Of a DNA stretch of 33,243 nucleotides, positions 16,987 through 24,714 are shown piece after piece (the stretch's first letter is position 1; every line of letters starts with the position of its first letter). The DNA lies in contig LSIB01000043.1 of NCBI GenBank assembly GCA_001556025.1, positions 1 to 33,243 on the forward strand, in the 5' to 3' direction. The DNA is from Rhizobiales bacterium CCH3-A5 (GTDB lineage Bacteria; Pseudomonadota; Alphaproteobacteria; Rhizobiales; Beijerinckiaceae). The notes under the pieces are model-generated. The model searched no databases and had not been told where the DNA came from. It was given only the letters and a program-made list of their open reading frames with translations. A program made the translations under genes and the position numbers.

Positions 16987-18238
16987 GACGCTGTTCTCGC
17001 CTGAATCGCCCGCACTGTCGAGCGGGCCTGCGACGACCCCATGGCTCAGCCTGGTCGGCCTCGGGGAGGATGGGCGCGCCGGCCTGTCGCGCGCGGCGGA
17101 AGCCGCGCTGGACGCAGCCGAACTGGTGGTCGGCGGGGCGCGGCATCTGGCTCTGGCTGGCCCGCTCCATGCCGAGACGTTGGCCTGGCCGAGCCCGCTC
17201 ACCGAGGCCTTTCCAGCCATCCTGGCGCGTCGCGGCCGGCGCGTCTGTGTGCTCGCCTCGGGCGATCCGTTCCATTACGGCGTCGGCGTGCAGCTTGCTG
17301 AGATGGTCCCCGCCGCCGAGATGCAGGTGTTCCCGCAGCCATCGGCCTTCTCGCTCGCCTGCGCGCGGCTCGGCTGGGCGCAGTCCGAGTGCGCGCTGGT
17401 CTCGCTGCATGGCCGGGCGCTGGAGCGCATCGTACCGCATCTGCAGCCGGGCGCGCGCGTGCTCGCGCTCTCATGGGATAGCACGACGCCGGCCAAACTC
17501 GCGGCGCTGCTCGCTGAACGCGGCATGGCGGGCTCGCGTCTGACAGTGCTGGAGGCGCTGGGCGGCCCGCGCGAGCGCATCCGCTGCGCCACCGTCGAAG
17601 CGTTTGTGCTCGACGGGATCGACCCGCTCAACCTGATCGCGGTCGAGGTCGTGCCCGCCCGCGACGCCCGCATCCTGCCGCTGGCGACCGGCCTCGACGA
17701 AGACTGGTTCGCCCATGACGGGCAGATCACAAAAGCCGACATCCGCGCCATCACATTGTCGGGCCTTGCGCCCCGTGCCGGCGAACGGCTCTGGGATGTC
17801 GGGGCGGGCTCGGGCTCGATCTCGCTGGAATGGTGCCTGGCGCATCCGCGCAACCGCGCCATCGCCTTCGAGGAGAAGCCGGAACGGGCGCGGCGCATCG
17901 CCGCCAACCGGCTGGCGCTCGGCGCGTTGCCGGTCGAGATCGTCGAGGGTGCGGCCCCGGCGAGTCTCGCGGGACAGCCAGCGCCGGACGCCGTCTTCAT
18001 CGGCGGGGGGATCGGCGACGCCGGCCTGTTCGAGGCGGCATGGGCCGCTCTCAAGTCCGGCGGGCGGCTCGTCGCCAATGTCGTGACGCTGGAGGGCGAG
18101 GCCCGGCTGGCCGCGCTGTTCCAGAGCCATGGTGGATCGCTCCGCCGGCTTGGCGTCGCCCATCTGGACAGGGTCGGCCCGCTCCATGGCTGGCGCAGCG
18201 CCATGCCGGTAACGCAATGGCGCGTGGCGAAGCCGTGA
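16985..18238 (+). CDS. cobL: Precorrin-6Y C5,15-methyltransferase (decarboxylating)
   Basis: CobL methylates precorrin-6B at C5 and C15 and removes the acetate carboxyl at C12; 417 aa. It is a fusion of a CbiE-like N-terminal methyltransferase (LVGLGEDG, then [10 protein letters not shown]) and a CbiT-like C-terminal domain ([13 protein letters not shown] at about 275). ATG at 16985 is preceded by GAGG at 8 bases. In-frame alternatives exist upstream at 16973 (ATG) and 16961 (GTG), but no start codon follows before the conserved [10 protein letters not shown]. Whichever start is used, the gene overlaps the cobK start. GTGA joins it to cobE. Confidence 0.92.
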   Translation: MTLFSPESPALSSGPATTPWLSLVGLGEDGRAGLSRAAEAALDAAELVVGGARHLALAGPLHAETLAWPSPLTEAFPAILARRGRRVCVLASGDPFHYGVGVQLAEMVPAAEMQVFPQPSAFSLACARLGWAQSECALVSLHGRALERIVPHLQPGARVLALSWDSTTPAKLAALLAERGMAGSRLTVLEALGGPRERIRCATVEAFVLDGIDPLNLIAVEVVPARDARILPLATGLDEDWFAHDGQITKADIRAITLSGLAPRAGERLWDVGAGSGSISLEWCLAHPRNRAIAFEEKPERARRIAANRLALGALPVEIVEGAAPASLAGQPAPDAVFIGGGIGDAGLFEAAWAALKSGGRLVANVVTLEGEARLAALFQSHGGSLRRLGVAHLDRVGPLHGWRSAMPVTQWRVAKP

Positions 18239-18627
18239 GCGAAGGCCGCCTCATCGCCGGCATCGGCCTGCGGCCGGGTACGTCCGAGGCCGACATCGCC
18301 GCGTGTCTCGACCAGGCGCTGGCGGCGGCAGGGCTCGCGCAGTCAGCGTTGCCGCGCATCGCTACGCTCGCCGCCCGCAGCGCCGAGCCCGGCCTGCTCG
18401 CGCTCGCCACGGCGCGCCATGCCGAACTCGTCGCCATTCCAGACGAGGCGCTGAAGGGTTTCGAGGCGGCTTGCGCAACGCGCTCGACGCGGATCGCCTC
18501 GCTCTATGGCGTCGGCTCGGTGGCGGAGGCCGCCGCGCTCGCCGCCGCAGGGCCGGGCGGGGTGCTGGTCCAGCCGCGCATCGCGACCGCGCGCGTCACC
18601 TGCGCGCTGGCGAGGGCAGCGTCGTGA
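18235..18627 (+). CDS. cobE: CobE / CbiG C-terminal-like protein
   Basis: CobE is a small cytoplasmic protein (130 aa) similar to the C-terminal domain of CbiG. It occurs in aerobic cobalamin clusters, but its exact biochemical role is poorly defined. [11 protein letters not shown] at the start and [14 protein letters not shown] later are family-typical, as is the [13 protein letters not shown] ending. GTG at 18235 was chosen for its overlap with the cobL stop. An in-frame ATG at 18217 would add six residues but has no ribosome binding site. The last bases overlap cobM (GTGA). Confidence 0.85.
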   Translation: MSEGRLIAGIGLRPGTSEADIAACLDQALAAAGLAQSALPRIATLAARSAEPGLLALATARHAELVAIPDEALKGFEAACATRSTRIASLYGVGSVAEAAALAAAGPGGVLVQPRIATARVTCALARAAS

Positions 18628-19388
18628 CGATCCATTTCATCGGCGCTGGCCCCGGCGCGCCCGACCTCATTACCCTGCGCGGACGCGACCTGATCGCGGC
18701 ATCGCCGGTGTGTCTCTATGCCGGTTCGCTGATCCCCGGGGCGATGCTCGACTGGTGCCCGCCCGGCGCGCGCATCGTCGACACGGCTCCCCTCGACCTC
18801 GACGCGATCCTCGCCGAGATGAAGGCGGCCCACGCAGCCGGACAGGACGTGGCGCGGCTGCATTCGGGCGATCTCTCGATCTGGAGCGCCTGCGGGGAGC
18901 AGATGCGCCGGCTCGATGCGCTCGGCATCCCCTACACGGTGACGCCCGGCGTGCCGGCTTTTGCGGCCGCTTCCGCCACCCTGAAGCGCGAGCTAACGCT
19001 GCCGGGCGTGGCGCAATCGCTGGTGCTGACGCGAACCTCGGGCCGCGCCTCGGCGATGCCGGAGCGCGAGACGCTCAGCCGGTTCGCCGCGACGGGAGCA
19101 ACGCTGGCGATCCATCTCTCGATCCATGTGATCGACCGGGTCGTCTCGCAACTGACGCCGTTCTACAGGCCGGATTGCCCGGTCGCGATCGTCTTCCGGG
19201 CCTCATGGCCCGACGAGCGCGTGTTGCGGGGCACGTTGGCGACGATTGGGAGCCAAGTCCGCGAGGCTGGGCTGGAGCGGACAGCGCTCATCTTGGTCGG
19301 GCCTGCGCTCGGCGCGGAGGATTTCGGCGAAAGCGCGCTCTACGCGACGGGATATGACCGCCGCTTCAGGCCGGGAGGCGGGGTGTGA
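18624..19388 (+). CDS. cobM: Precorrin-4 C11-methyltransferase
   Basis: CobM methylates precorrin-4 at C11 to give precorrin-5; 254 aa. The tetrapyrrole methylase motifs are [11 protein letters not shown] at the N-terminus, [11 protein letters not shown] in the middle and [13 protein letters not shown] after it. The conserved [13 protein letters not shown] stretch is present. GTG at 18624 overlaps the cobE stop. The longer open frame upstream is the shadow of cobE. It ends 5 bases from the stop of cbiD on the opposite strand, leaving no room for a terminator. Confidence 0.93.
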   Translation: MTIHFIGAGPGAPDLITLRGRDLIAASPVCLYAGSLIPGAMLDWCPPGARIVDTAPLDLDAILAEMKAAHAAGQDVARLHSGDLSIWSACGEQMRRLDALGIPYTVTPGVPAFAAASATLKRELTLPGVAQSLVLTRTSGRASAMPERETLSRFAATGATLAIHLSIHVIDRVVSQLTPFYRPDCPVAIVFRASWPDERVLRGTLATIGSQVREAGLERTALILVGPALGAEDFGESALYATGYDRRFRPGGGV

Positions 19389-19393
19389 GGCTG

Positions 19394-20518
19394 CTAACCG
19401 ACCTTGCGGAACGGAGTCCGCGCCACCAGTCCGCCCTCACGGTCGAAGACCGCGATCTCCAGTTCGGCTTCGACGCCGAGCATGCGCGCGGCGCTGCTCC
19501 AGGCGTGTTGCGCGACGATGTCAGCGAGCGGCAGACCCGCGCCTTGCGCGCGCTGAAGCACCTCCAGCGCCGTATTGGCCTGCGGAACCCAGGCAGCCAA
19601 GGCCTCGGCCCCACCCGCCTCGCGGACACGATCGGAGAGCCAGGCGAGATCGACCGGGCCGGCGCGGGAATGCAGGTCGAGCATGCCCTGCCCGAGTTTG
19701 ACCATTTTTGCAAAACCGCCGGCCACCGTGACGCGCTGGACAGGGTGCTGGCGCAGATATTTCAGCATGCCCCCGGCGAAATCGCCCATGTCGATCAAGG
19801 CCTGCTCGGGCAAGCCGTGCAGGCGCGCGATGGCGGCCTCGGAGGTCGCCCCTGTCGCGCCGGCGACGTGCTCCAACCCGGTGGCGCGGGCGACGTCGAT
19901 GCCGCGATGGATCGAGTGGATCCAGGCCGCGCAGGAAAAGGGGATGACGATCCCCGTCGTGCCGAGGATCGACAGGCCGCCGACGATGCCGAGCCTCGGG
20001 TTCATGGTTTTCCGCGCGATCGCCTCGCCGCCGGGAATGGCGAGCGTCACGGTGACGTCGCGCGGGCCGCCGATTTCAGCCTGAATCTCCGCCAGCCCCT
20101 GCGCGATCATCTGCCTCGGGATGGGATTGATCGCTGGCTCGCCGACCGCCAGCGGCAGGCCGGGCAGGGTGACGGTACCGACGCCATCGCCAGCGCGGAA
20201 GACGATGCCGGAGCCGGGCGGGGCCGGGCTGACATGGGCGATCACCGTCGCACCATGTGTGACGTCGGGATCGTCGCCGGCATCCTTGACGATGCCCGCC
20301 TCAGCGCCGTCGTCATGTCGCGTATGGCGCGCCAGCGCGAAGGCAGGCTGCTGGCCGCCCGGCAGCGTGATCGCGACGGGATCGCGGAACTGTCCCGTCA
20401 CCCAGCCGGCGAATGCGGATTTGGCGGCGGCCGCGGCGCAGGCCCCGGTCGTCCAGCCGCGCCGCAATTCGCCGTCTCCTGGGCCAGGCTTGGGCTTCTC
20501 GATCATGAGGGCCTGCAT
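19394..20518 (-). CDS. cbiD: Precorrin-5 C1-methyltransferase, CbiD-type
   Basis: CbiD methylates C1 of the ring and releases the two-carbon fragment; 374 aa. RRGWTTGACAAAAAKSA lies near residues 19-35, and MNPRLGIVGGLSILGTTG and FAGGMLKYLR are typical of CbiD. CbiD was defined in the anaerobic pathway (acting on cobalt-precorrin-5), whereas the classical aerobic route uses the unrelated CobF. Here it sits among aerobic genes (cobG, cobN) and no CobF is seen, so it probably acts on metal-free precorrin-5. ATG at 20518 was chosen; ATG at 20506 is possible. It is a minus-strand gene between cobM and cobB, with 44 bases to cobB. Confidence 0.92.
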   Translation of the reverse strand: MQALMIEKPKPGPGDGELRRGWTTGACAAAAAKSAFAGWVTGQFRDPVAITLPGGQQPAFALARHTRHDDGAEAGIVKDAGDDPDVTHGATVIAHVSPAPPGSGIVFRAGDGVGTVTLPGLPLAVGEPAINPIPRQMIAQGLAEIQAEIGGPRDVTVTLAIPGGEAIARKTMNPRLGIVGGLSILGTTGIVIPFSCAAWIHSIHRGIDVARATGLEHVAGATGATSEAAIARLHGLPEQALIDMGDFAGGMLKYLRQHPVQRVTVAGGFAKMVKLGQGMLDLHSRAGPVDLAWLSDRVREAGGAEALAAWVPQANTALEVLQRAQGAGLPLADIVAQHAWSSAARMLGVEAELEIAVFDREGGLVARTPFRKVG

Positions 20519-20562
20519 AGCGCAGGCGGGTGCCGGCGTCAGCGTGTCGTCGAGGCGCGGCC

Positions 20563-21882
20563 ATGAGCGCTCGCGGGCTCATCATCGCCGCACCGCGCTC
20601 CGGTTCCGGCAAGACCACGATCACGCTGGGGCTCCAGCGTGCGCTGGTGCGACGCGGGCTCATCGTGCGCGGGCTGAAATGCGGGCCGGACTATATCGAC
20701 CCGGCCTTCCACGCAGCCGCCACGGGCGCGCCAAGCGCCAATCTCGACAGCTTCGCCATGCCCGAGGCGCTGCTGGCGCGGATCGCGCTGAACGCGGCCG
20801 ACCATGCCGATCTCGTCATCGCCGAGGGCTCGATGGGCCTGTTCGACGGCGTGCCCGGCGCCGAGGGCCATACGGGCGCGAGCGCCGACATCGCGGTGCT
20901 TCTGGGCTGGCCGGTCGTGCTCGTCATCGACGTCTCGGGACAGGCGCAATCGGCTGCCGCCATCGCGCTCGGCTGCATCCATTACGACCCGCGCATCACC
21001 ATAGCCGGCGTGATCCTCAACAAGGTCGCGAGCGAGCGGCACGCGCGGCTCGTCGGGCAGGGCATGGCGCGGATCGGACTGCCGGTGCTGGGCGGCCTGC
21101 CGCGCGAGGCGAGCCTGATCCTGCCCGAGCGGCATCTGGGACTGGTGCAGGCCGGCGAAACGCAGGATCTGCATCAGCGGCTGGAGGCGCTGGCGGACGC
21201 GGTGTCGCTCGCGGTCGATCTCGATGCGCTGGTGGCGGCCGCCGGCGCGACGGCGATGACGGCCCCGTCCGGGGCCACGCCCGCCCTGCCCGCGCCCGGG
21301 CGGCGCATCGCGATCGCGCGCGACGCCGCCTTCTCCTTCGTCTACCCCCATGTGGAGGCGGGCTGGCGGGCGGCCGGAGCGGAGCTCGTGCCGTTCTCGC
21401 CGCTGGCCGACGAGCCGCCGCCGGATGGCTGCGACGCCTGCTGGCTGCCGGGCGGCTATCCGGAACTGCATGCCGGAACGATCGCAGGAGCATCGCGCTT
21501 CCTCGCGGGCCTGTGCGACTTCGCCGCGACGCGACCGGTCCATGGCGAGTGCGGCGGCTACATGGTGCTGGGCCGGAGCCTGATCGACGCCGACGGCGTC
21601 AGCCATGCCATGGCCGGCCTGCTCGGCGTCGAGACCTCCTTTGCGAGGCGGAAGATGAATCTGGGCTATCGCCGCGCCGTGCTGCAGGCAGGCGGACCGC
21701 TCGGAGCGGCGGGCGTGGGCCTGACCGGGCACGAGTTCCATTACGCCACGATCGTGGCGCAGGGCGACGATCCGCCCTTCGCGATGGTCACTGATCCACA
21801 TGGCTCGCAAGCCGCGCCGGCCGGCAGCCGACGGGGCAACGTCACCGGCTCGTTCTTCCATGCGATCGCGGTGGCGACGTGA
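20563..21882 (+). CDS. cobB: Hydrogenobyrinic acid a,c-diamide synthase
   Basis: CobB amidates the a and c acetate side chains using glutamine and ATP, before cobalt insertion in the aerobic route; 439 aa. The N-terminal P-loop-like APRSGSGKTT spans about 10-19 and KCGPDYIDPAF follows near residue 45. The C-terminal glutaminase domain has the nucleophile C330 in HGECGGYMVLG and a GHEFHYA motif near residue 389. ATG at 20563 follows GAGG with 7-base spacing. The ORF also opens upstream at 20530 but without a ribosome binding site. Metal-free substrate is inferred from the CobN context. GTGA joins it to bluB. Confidence 0.92.
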   Translation: MSARGLIIAAPRSGSGKTTITLGLQRALVRRGLIVRGLKCGPDYIDPAFHAAATGAPSANLDSFAMPEALLARIALNAADHADLVIAEGSMGLFDGVPGAEGHTGASADIAVLLGWPVVLVIDVSGQAQSAAAIALGCIHYDPRITIAGVILNKVASERHARLVGQGMARIGLPVLGGLPREASLILPERHLGLVQAGETQDLHQRLEALADAVSLAVDLDALVAAAGATAMTAPSGATPALPAPGRRIAIARDAAFSFVYPHVEAGWRAAGAELVPFSPLADEPPPDGCDACWLPGGYPELHAGTIAGASRFLAGLCDFAATRPVHGECGGYMVLGRSLIDADGVSHAMAGLLGVETSFARRKMNLGYRRAVLQAGGPLGAAGVGLTGHEFHYATIVAQGDDPPFAMVTDPHGSQAAPAGSRRGNVTGSFFHAIAVAT

Positions 21883-22496
21883 GCGGGACGCCGCCCGTCT
21901 TCGACGCGGCCTTCGCCGACAGATTCGCCGAGCTGCTCGCATGGCGGCGCGATGTCCGGCGCTTCCGGCGCGAGCCTTTGCCGGACGGGCTGATCGAGCG
22001 GTTCCTGGCGCAGGCGGCGCTGTCGCCTTCGGTGGGGCATTCCCAGCCCTGGCGTTTCGTTCGCGTGCGCGACGAGGCGCAGCGCGAGGCGGTCCGGGAG
22101 AGTTTCGCGCGCTGCAACGCCGAGGCGCTGGCGGAATACGAGGGCGAGCGGGCCAGGCTCTACGCGTCGCTGAAGCTCGAAGGCCTGCGCGAGGCGCCCG
22201 AACAGATCGCGGTATTCTGCGACCATGGCACGGCCCAAGGCCATGGGCTTGGGCGCAAGACCATGCCGGAGATGCTGGATTATTCGGTCGTCGCCGCGAT
22301 CACGCAGTTCTGGCTGGCGGCGCGGGTCGCCGGCGTCGGCGTCGGCTGGGTCTCGATCCTGGAGCCGGAGGCGGTGAGCGCGGCGCTGGGCGCGCCGTCG
22401 GGCTGGAAGCTGATCGCCTGGCTGTGCGTCGGGTATCCGGTGGAAGAGAGCGAGGTGCCTGAGCTGGTGCGGTCAGGGTGGGAGATGGGGCGGTGA
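21879..22496 (+). CDS. bluB: 5,6-dimethylbenzimidazole synthase
   Basis: BluB cannibalises reduced flavin mononucleotide with oxygen to make 5,6-dimethylbenzimidazole, the lower ligand of B12; 205 aa. It is a nitroreductase-like fold protein. WRRDVRRF near residue 22, SPSVGHSQPWRF near residue 49 and VGVGWVSIL in the second half match BluB. The GTG start overlaps the cobB stop. It ends the plus-strand cob series and is followed by a 9-bp-stem hairpin. Its presence implies the cell makes its own lower ligand and lives with oxygen. Confidence 0.92.
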   Translation: MSGTPPVFDAAFADRFAELLAWRRDVRRFRREPLPDGLIERFLAQAALSPSVGHSQPWRFVRVRDEAQREAVRESFARCNAEALAEYEGERARLYASLKLEGLREAPEQIAVFCDHGTAQGHGLGRKTMPEMLDYSVVAAITQFWLAARVAGVGVGWVSILEPEAVSAALGAPSGWKLIAWLCVGYPVEESEVPELVRSGWEMGR

Positions 22497-22520
22497 TTTG
22501 CCCGTCGAACGAAGACGTGG

Positions 22521-22543
22521 ATGGTCGGCGCAAGGCCGACCAT
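22521..22543. terminator. Hairpin between convergent bluB and scoB
   Basis: ATGGTCGGC (22521-22529) and GCCGACCAT (22535-22543) form a perfect 9-bp stem with a 5-base loop, midway between convergent stops at 22496 and 22562. No T-run follows on either side. It may act as a bidirectional transcription barrier, or be a dispersed short palindrome that happens to sit here. Confidence 0.45.
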
Positions 22544-22561
22544 GACGGACATGGCCGGCAG

Positions 22562-23215
22562 CTACGCCGCGACCTTGAACGCCGCCTCCGTCTTGCTCTT
22601 GATCTCGTCGAGCGAGACGCCCTCGGCGAGCTCGATCAGGCTCATCCCCCCGCCGTTCTCGTCGATCGAGAACACGCCGAGATCGGTGATGACCATGTCG
22701 ACGACGGCCGCGCCCGTCAGCGGCAGGTCGCAGGCCTTGAGGAGCTTGGGCGACTCGGTGCCATCCTTGTTCCTGGCGACATGCTCCATCACCACGACGA
22801 CCTTCTTGACGCCGGCGACGAGGTCCATCGCCCCGCCCATGCCCTTCACGACCTTGCCCGGGATCATCCAGTTGGCGAGGTCGCCGTTCTCCGCGACCTG
22901 CATGGCGCCCAGGATCGAGAGGTCGATATGGCCGCCGCGGATCATGCCGAACGAATCCGCTGAGGAGAAATAGCTCGTCGTCTTGAGTTCGGTGATGGTC
23001 TGCTTGCCGGCGTTGATCAGATCAGGGTCTTCCTCGCCCTCATAGGGGAACGGGCCCATGCCGAGCATGCCGTTCTCCGACTGGAGCTGAACCGTCATGC
23101 CGTCGGGGATGTAGTTGGAGACCAGCGTCGGAATGCCGATGCCGAGATTGACGTAAAAACCGTCCTTGAGTTCCTTCGCCGCGCGGGCGGCCATCTGTTC
23201 GCGTGTCCAGGCCAT
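22562..23215 (-). CDS. scoB: 3-oxoacid CoA-transferase subunit B
   Basis: This is the beta subunit of a succinyl-CoA:3-oxoacid CoA-transferase, used in ketone-body or beta-ketoacid breakdown; 217 aa. The catalytic glutamate is E47 in the QSENG motif, and [14 protein letters not shown] precedes it. [13 protein letters not shown] and [12 protein letters not shown] are conserved in the family. AAGGAG lies just before its ATG, 13 bases after the scoA stop. The pair shares more with ScoAB than with PcaIJ in the sequence I recognise, but the acyl acceptor cannot be fixed from sequence. Confidence 0.88.
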   Translation of the reverse strand: MAWTREQMAARAAKELKDGFYVNLGIGIPTLVSNYIPDGMTVQLQSENGMLGMGPFPYEGEEDPDLINAGKQTITELKTTSYFSSADSFGMIRGGHIDLSILGAMQVAENGDLANWMIPGKVVKGMGGAMDLVAGVKKVVVVMEHVARNKDGTESPKLLKACDLPLTGAAVVDMVITDLGVFSIDENGGGMSLIELAEGVSLDEIKSKTEAAFKVAA

Positions 23216-23228
23216 GACCTTAAACTCC

Positions 23229-23936
23229 TTAAGCCGCGCGCTTGCGGGTGGTGCGCTGCTCGATGCGCTTGGCCGCGTTGGTGACGTGGACGATCCGCTT
23301 CACGAAGATGCCGGGCGTGTGCATGTGGTCGGGGTCGATCTCGCCGGCCGGCACCAGATTCTCGACCTGCGCGATCGTCATGCGCGAGGCGGTGGCCATC
23401 ATCGGGTTAAAATTGCGGGCGGTCTTGCGGTAGACGAGGTTGCCCTCGGTGTCGCCCTTCCAGGCATGGACCAGCGAGATGTCGGCGAAGATGCCGCGCT
23501 CCATGATGTAGCGCTCGCCGTCGAAGACGCGCTCCTCCTTGCCCTCAGCGACCAGCGTGCCGACGCCCGTCTTGGTGTAGAAGGCCGGAATGCCCGCGCC
23601 GCCGGCGCGGATGCGCTCGGCCAGCGTGCCCTGCGGCGTGAATTCGAGTTCGAGTTCGCCGGCGAGATACTGCTGGGCGAAGAGCTTGTTCTCGCCGACA
23701 TAGGACGAGATCATCTTCCGGATCTGACGGGTCTCCAGCAGGATGCCGAGGCCCGCGCCGTCGATGCCGGCATTGTTGGAGACGACGGTCAGATCCTTCG
23801 CGCCGCTCTCGCGCACCGCCTCGATCAGGATGTCGGGAATGCCGCAGAGGCCGAAGCCGCCGGCGCAGATCGTCATGCCGTCCTTGATCGCGCCGGCCAG
23901 AGCCGCCCTGGCGTCGGGGAAAACCTTCTTCGACAT
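23229..23936 (-). CDS. scoA: 3-oxoacid CoA-transferase subunit A
   Basis: This is the alpha subunit of the same CoA-transferase, 235 aa. The CoA-binding glycine motif [10 protein letters not shown] is at about 25-34, followed by [14 protein letters not shown] and [30 protein letters not shown] and the [11 protein letters not shown] ending are typical of ScoA. It is upstream of scoB in a two-gene operon. The first ATG at 23936 gives the normal N-terminus MSKKVFPDA. No link with the flanking cob or molybdenum hydroxylase genes is evident. Confidence 0.88.
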   Translation of the reverse strand: MSKKVFPDARAALAGAIKDGMTICAGGFGLCGIPDILIEAVRESGAKDLTVVSNNAGIDGAGLGILLETRQIRKMISSYVGENKLFAQQYLAGELELEFTPQGTLAERIRAGGAGIPAFYTKTGVGTLVAEGKEERVFDGERYIMERGIFADISLVHAWKGDTEGNLVYRKTARNFNPMMATASRMTIAQVENLVPAGEIDPDHMHTPGIFVKRIVHVTNAAKRIEQRTTRKRAA

Positions 23937-24039
23937 CGCGTTGCCTTTGCCGCTGTGATCGGGGGTGCCGGAGCAGTCCTACAGCACTAGCCGAGCCGAT
24001 GGTGCGGTTGCAACATAGAGTCGTCGAACGGGTCCACCG

Positions 24040-24070
24040 GAGTTCCGCTTCGCAGCAAGAAGCGGAACTC
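24040..24070. terminator. Hairpin after the cytochrome gene
   Basis: GAGTTCCGCTTC (24040-24051) and GAAGCGGAACTC (24059-24070) form a 12-bp perfect stem with a 7-base loop, 11 bases beyond the cytochrome stop. It has no U-run on the minus strand, so it may protect the mRNA 3' end or slow polymerase rather than be a classic terminator. The rest of 23937-24081 shows nothing else. Confidence 0.45.
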
Positions 24071-24081
24071 TGGCGACCGCA

Positions 24082-24714
24082 TCAGGAGGCCGGGCAGGCC
24101 GCGCCGGTATCCGCCCAGGCCTGCATCAGCGCGCCGAACTGGGCCGGCGTGCCGGGGGCGGGCTCGCGGCCGGGGCCGGGATTCCAGCCCCAGAGCACCA
24201 GCGAGTCGGTGGTGACGTGCTTGATCAGCGCGGCCATGTCCTTGCCGCCATTGCGGCTGGTGTCCTTCACCTGCTCGCAGATCTCCTTCAGCGACTTGCC
24301 CTCCCAGGCCATCGAGGCCGGCGCGAGATGCCAGTGCGGGTCGCCCGGCACGCGGCCGGGGTCGAAGTTCTGCTTGCCGTGGCAGGTCGTGCATTCCATC
24401 CCCGGCGCGCCATGGCCGTCCTTGCCGCGCACCACCAGCGGCTGGTGGAGGGTCATCGCATCGGTCTGGCGCGGGCGTTCCGTCGCCGGATGGCAGTTGA
24501 CGCAGCGCGGATGGGTCAACACCTTGCCGATCTCGCCGAAGAGCGCGACCGAGCGGGCCTGCCGGTCAGCGATGCCGGCGAAGCTCGACGGGCCGCGCAG
24601 GGCGGAGGCCGGCGTGGGCGCAGTGGTTGGAGTCTGCGCCAGCGTCAGCGCCGTGCCGCCTACGCCGAGTGCGAGAGCAGCCGACGCCGCGAGAGCGAAT
24701 TTACGGATCATCAT
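24082..24714 (-). CDS. Di-haem c-type cytochrome, accessory to molybdenum hydroxylase
   Basis: This is a probable periplasmic electron acceptor for the hydroxylase encoded upstream; 210 aa. A signal peptide covers about residues 1-26 (cleavage after TLA). Two haem-c motifs are visible, CVNCH (71-75) and CTTCH (108-112). Several Met residues (for example M87, M106) could be axial ligands. The start overlaps the large-subunit stop by one base (TGATG) and has GGAAG upstream. ATG at 24711 is an equal alternative. The frame is open far upstream only as a shadow of the large subunit. It is the last gene of the operon, fitting electron transfer from the exported enzyme to the respiratory chain. Confidence 0.85.
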   Translation of the reverse strand: MMIRKFALAASAALALGVGGTALTLAQTPTTAPTPASALRGPSSFAGIADRQARSVALFGEIGKVLTHPRCVNCHPATERPRQTDAMTLHQPLVVRGKDGHGAPGMECTTCHGKQNFDPGRVPGDPHWHLAPASMAWEGKSLKEICEQVKDTSRNGGKDMAALIKHVTTDSLVLWGWNPGPGREPAPGTPAQFGALMQAWADTGAACPAS

